This document shows positions 57,241 through 64,000 of a stretch of 64,000 nt of DNA, piece by piece. The notes below the pieces were generated by a model. It saw nothing but the letters and a program-made list of their open reading frames with translations. It did no database searches and had not been told where the DNA came from. This stretch comes from Bactrocera neohumeralis (taxonomy: Eukaryota; Arthropoda; Insecta; Diptera; Tephritidae), in the NCBI RefSeq assembly GCF_024586455.1, contig NC_065920.1, positions 56,675,960 through 56,739,959 of the forward strand. Direction: 5' to 3'. Position 1 is the stretch's first letter; the number at the start of each line of letters is the position of its first letter. The translations under genes and the position numbers were made by a program.

Positions 57241-58905
57241 CGCTTGAGAATTTTCAAACATCATTGAACATTCTCTGAAAAATGGAAGGAGCATTTTTAA
57301 GACCGAATGGCAACCTAGTGAATTCATATTTACCATTGGCTGTAGAAAAAGCTGTCTTTTCTATGTCCTTTTCCTTCATCCTGATTTGGTGGAATCCGGA
57401 TATAAGGTCGAGTGTAGTAAAATACTTACATTCGCCTAAGCTAGTGAGAGTGTTGTTTATATCAGGTATTGGATAGGAATCAGATATAGTTATTGCGTTT
57501 AGTCGTTTAAAATCAACAACTACTCTATACTTTTTTTCTCCTGATGGACCTGGTTTTTTTGGAACAATCCACAATGGGGAGTTATACGGACTCTTTGAAG
57601 GCCTTATTACACCATTGTTTAGAAGTTCTTTTACTTGTTTTCTACTTCGCCCCGTAGGTTGGTTGGGTAAGGATATGATTTTGTATATATGTAAAGTTCC
57701 GAATATTTATTTATCATTTCCTTAACTTCATGTTCATAGGGGTTTTCTTGAATATTATTTATTTGTTTAGAGATATTTTGTTTTAGTGGCAGTACCACAT
57801 CCTTGAGGGCTATTGTGTCATTTTTTCCTATTTATGATTGCTCCCAATTCTTTGAGGGTATCATCGCCAATGATGCCATCAAAGGATTTTAAATTGGGTA
57901 ATGTAAAGAAATCAAAATTATTTGTAATACCTATACTTCCGAAGAACGGTCTACGTAGTTTATGGGTTATATTTACTTGACCTGTGGCTGAGTGAACCTT
58001 AAAAGGACACTCAAGTTTCATTGAATTTTTTGAAAGTTTTTCGGAGACAAAGTTTTTATTAGCTCCCGTATCTACAGGGAACTTCGCGATATCCCCGTCC
58101 TTTAAAGTTAGTTCTAAATAGGGTAGGGTAGACAGGCGTCTGTCATAAAATTTATTTCCTCGTCTTCGGTTTGGACATTAAATAGTTTTTGGTGGTTTAG
58201 GATTGGTTGGTCTGGGTGGTGGCGGTGCTTGATTTTGCATGTTTTTATTATAGATTAAATTTTTTCCGGCAGGGTTTAATACTCTTGGTACAAATATTGG
58301 TTTTGGATTCATTTGATGTTTTTGCATGTGATTAGAGCTACCCCCATTTTTTTGTATATATTGAATAGTTTCTTAAGTTAATATTTTGAATTTCAAGGCA
58401 GGAAGCGTATGCTTCTGGTAGGTTGCTGGGGCGTTGAATGACTAGCATTCTAGACAATTCGCCGTTTAGGCCTCTGATAAATATATCAAGGGCTCGATTC
58501 CTATAGGTTTCCAGTAGAACATTATTTGTTTCTCTTGAATAATCATGACTCTTTATTTTGTTTATTATCAGTGATAGTTGGTGATTGACTCTTGCGTAGT
58601 ATTGCTCTACGCTGAAGTGTTTTTAGGATAAGGTTCCTAGTTCGTGTTATAGAGTCCTAAGGTCGCGTTTGTCTGCATAGTGCAGTGACAAACAATTTTT
58701 GATTGTTCCCCAATCATCATTGAATATGTTGTATGAGATTAAGGCCGTATCTGCAGGGCCTTTAATTTTCTGCCTAATATGTCGTAGGATAGCTCTATAC
58801 AGTGGCTTTGTTCTGACTACTTCGTAGTGTTGCAAAACAGATTCGACGTTGTGGATCCAGGATAAGAATTGGATCAGATCTCTTCGACTGAACTTTCTAT
58901 AAAAA
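57241..58905 (-). pseudogene. Ty3/gypsy gag-protease-RT relic
   Basis: Minus strand. Gag core: LQHYEVVRTKPLYRAILRHI, KIKGPADTALISYNIFNDDW, then DIFIRGLNGELSRMLVIQRP. Protease: FPVDTGANKNFVSEKLSK near 58060 and NLKSFDGIIGDDTLKELGAI at 57880-57820. Reverse transcriptase: NNGVIRPSKSPYNSPLWIVP, YRVVVDFKRLNAIT, YFTTLDLISGFHQI with the motif A Asp, and FTRLPFGLKNAPSIFQRMF, cut at 57254. Several stops lie between domains. The remainder of pol and any env are missing. Motifs fit the 17.6/gypsy/errantivirus branch. Confidence 0.9.
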
Positions 58906-59240
58906 TTAAATTCCGTCGTTAATCATTCTGGATAATTATATTTGTGCGTACAATTTCACTTTAATACTTTTGGTGTAGGCAACTTCAAGTTTTTTAAAGT
59001 TCTCGGAGCCAGTTAATGGTTGCCACCAAATAATTAATTACTCGCCCTTTTGAATTGTAAAGTTGAACTCAAATTTCTTAATTGAATACATTTCTTTTAT
59101 ACAAAATTTTTCTTATTTACTATAAACTTACATATGTACGAATTCTTACTTACTAGTACTTATTTATATATACTCTATAACTTTAACGTAAGCAATAATT
59201 ATAGAAAAACAGCAAACCTCAGTTTGGTCGAGAAACGGAC
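58906..59240 (-). other. Leader and possible 5' LTR part of the gypsy relic
   Basis: 59015-59035 on minus reads ATTAATTATTTGGTGGCAAC, which could be an LTR end followed by a primer-binding site. The AT-rich upstream part to about 59240 would be LTR. There is no second LTR for comparison. Confidence 0.4.
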
Positions 59241-59244
59241 TTCA

Positions 59245-60202
59245 TTGCGGCGGCACTGCTTCCGCTCTGCTGTGTGAAGTTGGCACCCCACTGTAACCGA
59301 TTGCAAAATTTCTGTGCATACTCGAAGCAGCTTGACGCGCCGAGGATTGTAGTAATTAATTTTTCGTTTGTAGTTAAGCCGTTAATTTAGAATTTATTTT
59401 TTTAATACCATATGGACAAAATTAATCGACAGGTCACCGGATATTTGGTTTTCTAAGTCGAAATGGTTTGTAGTTTATTGTAGTTGAAGCGAAATTTCAA
59501 TTGGCGGTATATATGCTCATAGATCATCATTAATTGTTAGACGATACTAGAATTATTACCGAGAGCTTCGGTCGTTATTCCAGCCTATCGAAAATTAAAA
59601 ATACATCATTGTAGTAACAATTCTTTTATCTGTAGTCGAACTATCGCATCAGCATTAATGTTTAAACTACCTTAACACTTTGAGCCCCGCGTGCCCACCC
59701 GTGATCATTTTTTTTCTGTACCGGTGGACCGCATGCTGACGAAGGGTTGTGCTTTAGTTGACAAGCTGGTTTGTTTGTTTTTGTTTTATTGATTGTTTAC
59801 TTAGTTTTATTGATTTTTTGCGATTGAGGTGACTTTGTGATATTTATTTTTGATATTATATTTTGATGATATGCATTTTTATTGTTTTTTTTTTTTTTTT
59901 TTTGTGACCACAGGTGGTCACATTGTCCCATTATGAAAATCCACCAATGTCCACGGGTGGTCACATTGTCCCAAATCGTCAAAACATAAATGTCCACCGT
60001 TGGTACACGCGGGGCTCAAAGTGTTAAGGATTAATTTTATCGGTGACTCGCCGGATACCCGATATTTATAGTCAAAATGGTTTGTAGTTTTTTGTAGTTA
60101 GTGTAGAATTTTTATCCGAATAATAAATTTTGACAAATCAATAATGGATTACACACAGAATGATTTTAACATCACTATTGAGAGTTTCGCTCATATTCCG
60201 AA
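59245..60202 (+). repeat. Left arm of foldback-like element
   Basis: Inverted copy of 61239-61840, interrupted by the MITE at 59672-60027. Confidence 0.85.
59672..60027. mobile_element. piggyBac-type MITE, 348 bp plus TTAA duplications
   Basis: TTAA (59672-59675) plus CACTTTGAGCCCCGCGTG, and the inverse CACGCGGGGCTCAAAGTG plus TTAA (60024-60027). The interior is noncoding, with a T19 run and two copies of a GGTGGTCACATTGTCCCA block, one within the palindrome GTGACCACAGGTGGTCAC. TTAA duplications place it with piggyBac. The corresponding site in the right arm is uninterrupted. Confidence 0.93.
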
Positions 60203-60406
60203 TTTATCAAGAATAGAATCTAATGCACAGTAAAAACTTGTTCATAGTTGGTTGAAAACAAATACGCTTTTATGAATATTTTCCCGACTTACCTTGGATT
60301 TTGCAGTTCAACATTTTGTTAATGTTCCGGGTCGGAGAAATTTCAAAGTATTCAAGATCGAGTTAAGGAGCAAATAATTATTATAGTAAAACAAAAAATC
60401 ATTTTA

Positions 60407-60604
60407 TTAGAGATTATTTATCATTCCTCGATTTTGAGTAATGTACTGATAGATGTATGATTTGGACATTTGTTTTTGAGTGTTAAGAGAAGCAGCTTCC
60501 CTTATTTCATGGGCGTACGTTAAATATTTCCCATCTTGTAAAAAACTCCACGTTTTAAATTTTTCAAATAAATCGTCACAGGTGAAACGGGGTTTGATCG
60601 GCAT
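60407..60604 (-). CDS. Small unrecognised ORF inside foldback element
   Basis: 65 codons: MPIKPRFTCDDLFEKFKTWS, HEIREAASLNTQKQMSKS, IYQYITQNRG. Its composition is protein-like and a TATATATA lies about 50 bases upstream on minus. It may be the remnant of a transposase-related gene. No family recognised. Confidence 0.35.
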   Translation of the reverse strand: MPIKPRFTCDDLFEKFKTWSFLQDGKYLTYAHEIREAASLNTQKQMSKSYIYQYITQNRGMINNL

Positions 60605-60921
60605 TGTCAGATTTTTATCAGCACAGCTTCCGTCGAAGTGAAGTTTTAGTTATATATATTACTTTATAGAAATAGAATGTGTAGAAAATAAGATGTGTCA
60701 AGAGCCGATAAAAATTCAATTACATGCTATTTAACGATGCTTACGAATAACAGGAAGATTGTGCAGATCTTGTTTTCAGAAACACGAATGGAAACAAGCG
60801 GTGCTGTAATGAATAAATGGGAAACATGTTAGAGATTTTGTAAATGCGGAAGATGTTCTTAGCAGAGGTGTATAAAAAAGTTTTGAAATAGGTTATAATG
60901 GATATCAAGCCGTAAAATAGT

Positions 60922-61173
60922 ATGAAACTATCGCATTTTTACCTCCAGTTGTTGATAAAAATCAGCTTTTTATTCATAAATACACAGGTAACTTTTAAAA
61001 TAAAAATAATGTATGTTCATTTGGAAAACGCAGCAACAATCATTTTTCCTCACCACGAGAATGCCTTATGCCGGTACCACGTGTATAACCGGAAAAAGAT
61101 GGCGGATTACGAGGATCTTACAACGCCGTCTAGACCCAATACCGTATCTTCACGGTTTCTTTTTTATTTATAA
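60922..61173 (+). CDS. Small unrecognised ORF inside foldback element
   Basis: 83 codons. The second half (MYVHLENAATIIFPHHENAL, CRYHVYNRKKMADYEDLTTP) is less AT-biased than its surroundings. A cacag-gtaact junction lies inside the frame. Not recognised; possibly a captured or residual exon. Confidence 0.25.
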   Translation: MKLSHFYLQLLIKISFLFINTQVTFKIKIMYVHLENAATIIFPHHENALCRYHVYNRKKMADYEDLTTPSRPNTVSSRFLFYL

Positions 61174-61238
61174 AACTTAGAAAAACTGATGATAAATTAT
61201 AAAACTATCTTAAAATTACATTCCAATCTAGCGGCGAT

Positions 61239-61840
61239 CGGAATATGAGCGAAACTCTCAATAGTAATATTAAAATCATTCCGTGGTTATTGATTTGTCA
61301 AAATTTATTATTCGGATAAAAATTTTACACTAACTACAAAAAACTACAAACCATTTTGACTATAAATATCGGGTATCCGGCGAGTCACCGATAAAATTAA
61401 CCCTTCAGGTAGTTTGAACATCAATGCTGATGTGATAGTTCGACTACAAGTAAAAGAATTGTTACTACAATCATGTAGTTTTAATTTTCGATAGGGTAGA
61501 AAAACAACCATAGCTCTCGGTAATAATTCTTGTATCGTCTAACAATTAATGATGATCTATGAGCATATATACCGCCAATTGAAATTTCGCTTCAACTACA
61601 ATAAACTACAAACCATTTCGACTTAGAAAACCAAATATCCGGTGACCTGTCGATTAATTTTGTCCATATGGTAAAAAAAAAAAAATAAATTCTGGATTAA
61701 CGGCTCAACTACAAACGAAAAATTAATTACTACAATCCCTGGCGCGTCAAGCTGCTTCAAGTATGCACAGAAATTTTGCAATCGGTTAAAGTGGGGTGCC
61801 AACTTCACACAGCTCTTCCGCTCTGGTTTAGTGCCGAAGA
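61239..61840 (-). repeat. Right arm of foldback-like element
   Basis: Intact inverted counterpart of the left arm. Tandem units begin near 61239 and 61489. Confidence 0.85.
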
Positions 61841-62084
61841 AATGTGCTGTTATTGTAATTTTTGGAAATCAACTTTATTGAGCAACAATGATATTGTTTA
61901 TTTTCAGAATATTGCTGAATTGAATTTCTGTTTATAGTTGCAACATTCTTGTCAGTATATTTTACTAGGTACGACAACTTTGTTGTTATATATTTTGTTA
62001 GCTATGCTAGCTGTGATAACCTGTATGGTGCTGTTATATGCTGGATATATTCTGTTGAGTAGCAAAAAAGAGGTTTGCGCACGA

Positions 62085-63617
62085 ACACGTTCTTCTTTGG
62101 ATGAGGATGGTGGTTACACCAGATCAAATTGATGAAATCATTTTCATTAATCTGCGGAAGTTCCTGATTCAGGGATAGATCCAGAATTATAGGAAGTGGT
62201 GAAAACCAATATGGTTCATGGACCTTGCGGACATCACAATCCCACTTCCGTTTGTATGTCTGGCAGTAAATGCTATCCATGTGCTTTTCTTTCGGAAACG
62301 CAAATGATGGTCGCTCACCAGACGACAATGCCAGAGCATTTAGCATTCAATGTAGGGGCGTGAATATCGAAGTTAACAACACATCGAAGTTAACTACACA
62401 TGAATCGTACCATATTCGCCACTGTTGTCTCACATTCAAAGCTCATGTCAATCTTGACTATTGCAGTTTGATGAAATCTATCAAATACGTCATCACAGAA
62501 AGCAACATGGCGATTATTGGCCTTGAACGAGATGAGATCAGCAAGTATCAAATGGGTCGATACGTGAACTGCAATAAAGCGCTTTGTAGGATATTTACTT
62601 TTGCAATTCATGAAAGTTTTTCGACTGTTGTGCGTATCGCGGCTCAACTTCATTTAAGTCATTGCGTATTGTGAATGGTACAGTGTGTGCAACTTTTTGA
62701 GAAGCATGCCAGCAATTTCAATTGCTGGAACATGATAATCACTGGAAACAAACGATGGACAGTGCGATAGATACTTCACATGCCACTTAAGTTCGGATAC
62801 TTTTCGCGAAGATCATTTCGACTTCAAATTCGCGGCAGTTATGGGATATGAAAAAAATTACATTGCCGATGACATTTTACATTGTATTCGCTAAGAATTG
62901 GAAATGGGCAAATTTCGCTTGATACTTCCAGTGGTTTGATATCAATTTCACCTGCGTTTTGTCAATTCACGAATGTTTATCCGAACATTGGCCAAATTAT
63001 CGTAACTACGATTCCTTAAGTGCACGCGCCAATTTTAGCTGCCAAAAATACCGATGTTAATGACTTAATCTGGAAAGTTCAAAGTCAAATTCCTGGATTG
63101 CTCATACGAATCAATCGATCATCTTGACAATGAAGGCGAAGCCGTGAATTACCCAGTGGAATTTCTAAGTTCTTTGGAGAGGCTTGGTATGCCGCCGCAT
63201 AATTTGCGTCTCAAAGTTGGATCTGTCGTCATTATGTTTCGCAATCTTCAAGCACCGAAACTTTGTAATGGAACCCTACTGATTGTGACGCAACTATCGA
63301 ATACAAGGGGGCCGAATGCTTGATTCTTCGAGTTCCTTTGAGCTCCAACGATTTGCCATTTTAGTTCACAAGGATAGGCGCTGGAAGAGTGTGGCATAAA
63401 TCTGGAAATGCCATGTTTTTCACACGGCCAGTTATAGTTGGCGTATTCACAAGTTGAAACCGGAACTGAAATTAAAAATTGTTGTTTATGAAACCGCCCT
63501 ACATACATTGAAAAAAAATGTAGGAAAATAAATGATTTTTAACACAATATAAATTCAACTTTCTTTTCATTTCAAACACACATATTTTCATGCAGGACAA
63601 CGCCGCGGAGGCAGCTA
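62085..63617 (+). mobile_element. Helitron copy B (3' part)
   Basis: Plus strand. The 3' terminus ends tgcaggacaacgccgcggaggcagCTAG at 63614-63617 and is followed by T; the block is shared with the end of copy A at 25948. Coding pieces precede it. The 5' end is truncated near 62085. Confidence 0.88.
62120..63520 (+). pseudogene. Helitron Rep/helicase protein, fragmented
   Basis: Reading across frames: TNMVHGPCGHHNPTSVCMSG, FLSETQ, then ITESNMAIIGLERDEISKYQ, MGRYVNCNKALCRIFTF and AIHESFSTVVRIAAQLH. A badly damaged helicase middle follows, then NLRLKVGSVVIMFRNL near 63200 and SGNAMFFTRPVIVG near 63400. The Walker motifs and Rep tyrosines were not found. It parallels copy A in coverage. Confidence 0.87.
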
Positions 63618-64000
63618 GTTTCAAATAAATATTATACAAAAAATTGCATTCACATATCGTAATATTTTTTGGTTTATTTGACTCTGAACGCAAAACTATA
63701 TGAATAATTGTCCGTGTTTCTAATGGGTTGGCGGGATACCGTAACTTGTTTATATATACAAATATACCTATATTTTACACGACTTGCTGCTGATCGCAAC
63801 ATATGTGGGGTTGGCACAGGCTGCAACTTGGGGTTTTTTCTCGAAACTTTCATGCCTCATACATCAACACACTTCTTAACATTTGCTTGTTAAATTTTCA
63901 TGCCACAATTCAAATTGGTATATATGTAAATGTTTTTCTTAGAGCTGTTAGGTCAGACGACAAATTGCCTAAGGTTCGAAGCGCCTAGAGTATAGAAGTT
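63618..64000. other. No recognised feature
   Basis: AT-rich end of the window with short frames only. Confidence 0.4.

Larger units (their letters stand above)
59245..61840. mobile_element. Foldback-like element with ~600-bp inverted arms
   Basis: The left arm 59245-60202 (602 bp once the 356-bp MITE unit is removed) and right arm 61239-61840 (602 bp) are inverted copies, sharing for example accggatatttggttttcta and ggtatatatgctcatagatc. Each arm consists of two diverged tandem units of about 275 bp, marked by actacaaaccattt-gact and tatccgg-ga. The outermost bases (cggcact) are diverged and no target duplication is clear. The middle (60203-61238) holds two short frames. The structure resembles Foldback-type elements; the superfamily is unknown. 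Confidence 0.8.

Noticed and set aside
1..64000. tRNA, rRNA or snRNA genes
   Set aside because: I looked for cloverleaf boxes and conserved rRNA blocks by eye and found none convincing; a tRNAscan or Infernal run would settle it.

Overview
The window is 64 kb of AT-rich eukaryotic DNA made almost entirely of transposable-element remains. I found no convincing host gene, tRNA or rRNA gene, and no operon-like organisation. The content fits a cyclorrhaphan fly, most likely a tephritid fruit fly. It contains mariner, piggyBac, PIF/Harbinger with a MADF-BESS gene, hAT, Helitron, I-like, Jockey-like and endonuclease-RT LINEs, Ty3/gypsy and BEL/Pao. It also carries a (GGAC)n-bearing terminal-inverted repeat of a type I associate with fly genomes. 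The species call is inference; the element classes rest on protein motifs read here.

Layout. 1-13.5 kb: a LINE 3' end (2.2 kb), an I-like LINE with RNase H (3.8-5.0 kb), a TIR repeat (7.4-8.4 kb), a TTAA-flanked MITE (10.1-10.8 kb) and nested mariners (11.1-12.3 kb). 13.7-15.3 kb: a PIF/Harbinger element in which a spliced MADF-BESS gene on + carries the DDE transposase antisense inside its intron. 16-22 kb: mariner pieces and a TTAA-bounded piggyBac (20.4-22.0 kb) with palindromic subterminal repeats. 24-31.5 kb: a dispersed repeat, Helitron copy A, two mariners and a hAT relic. 32-38 kb: a gypsy gag with a SAP domain, a truncated mariner, a gypsy protease region, LINE 3' ends, and a mariner split by a LINE.

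37.5-44.2 kb: the longest LINE (endonuclease plus RT, split by about 1.1 kb of other sequence), a Jockey-like LINE and a second copy of the first LINE family. 44-51.6 kb: mostly unrecognised AT-rich DNA, plus Helitron copy C with both termini. 51.6-59 kb: a GC-rich stretch, a gypsy-type LTR pair with PBS and polypurine tract but no gag-pol, a 100-N gap between two unrelated retroelements, a BEL/Pao integrase end with its LTR, and a gypsy gag-protease-RT relic. 59.2-61.8 kb: a foldback-like element with about 600-bp arms, one arm split by a piggyBac-type MITE. 62-63.6 kb: Helitron copy B.

Most interesting: (i) a run of six diverged hairpins at 53.37-53.90 kb inside the gypsy-type element, whose stems differ from unit to unit but largely stay paired, with G-U pairs that favour the element's sense RNA; (ii) retroelements lying overwhelmingly on the minus strand, including four of five gypsy pieces, as expected if this were a uni-strand piRNA source locus read from +; (iii) the antisense-nested Harbinger gene pair; (iv) the foldback element whose intact arm serves as the empty site for the MITE in the other arm.
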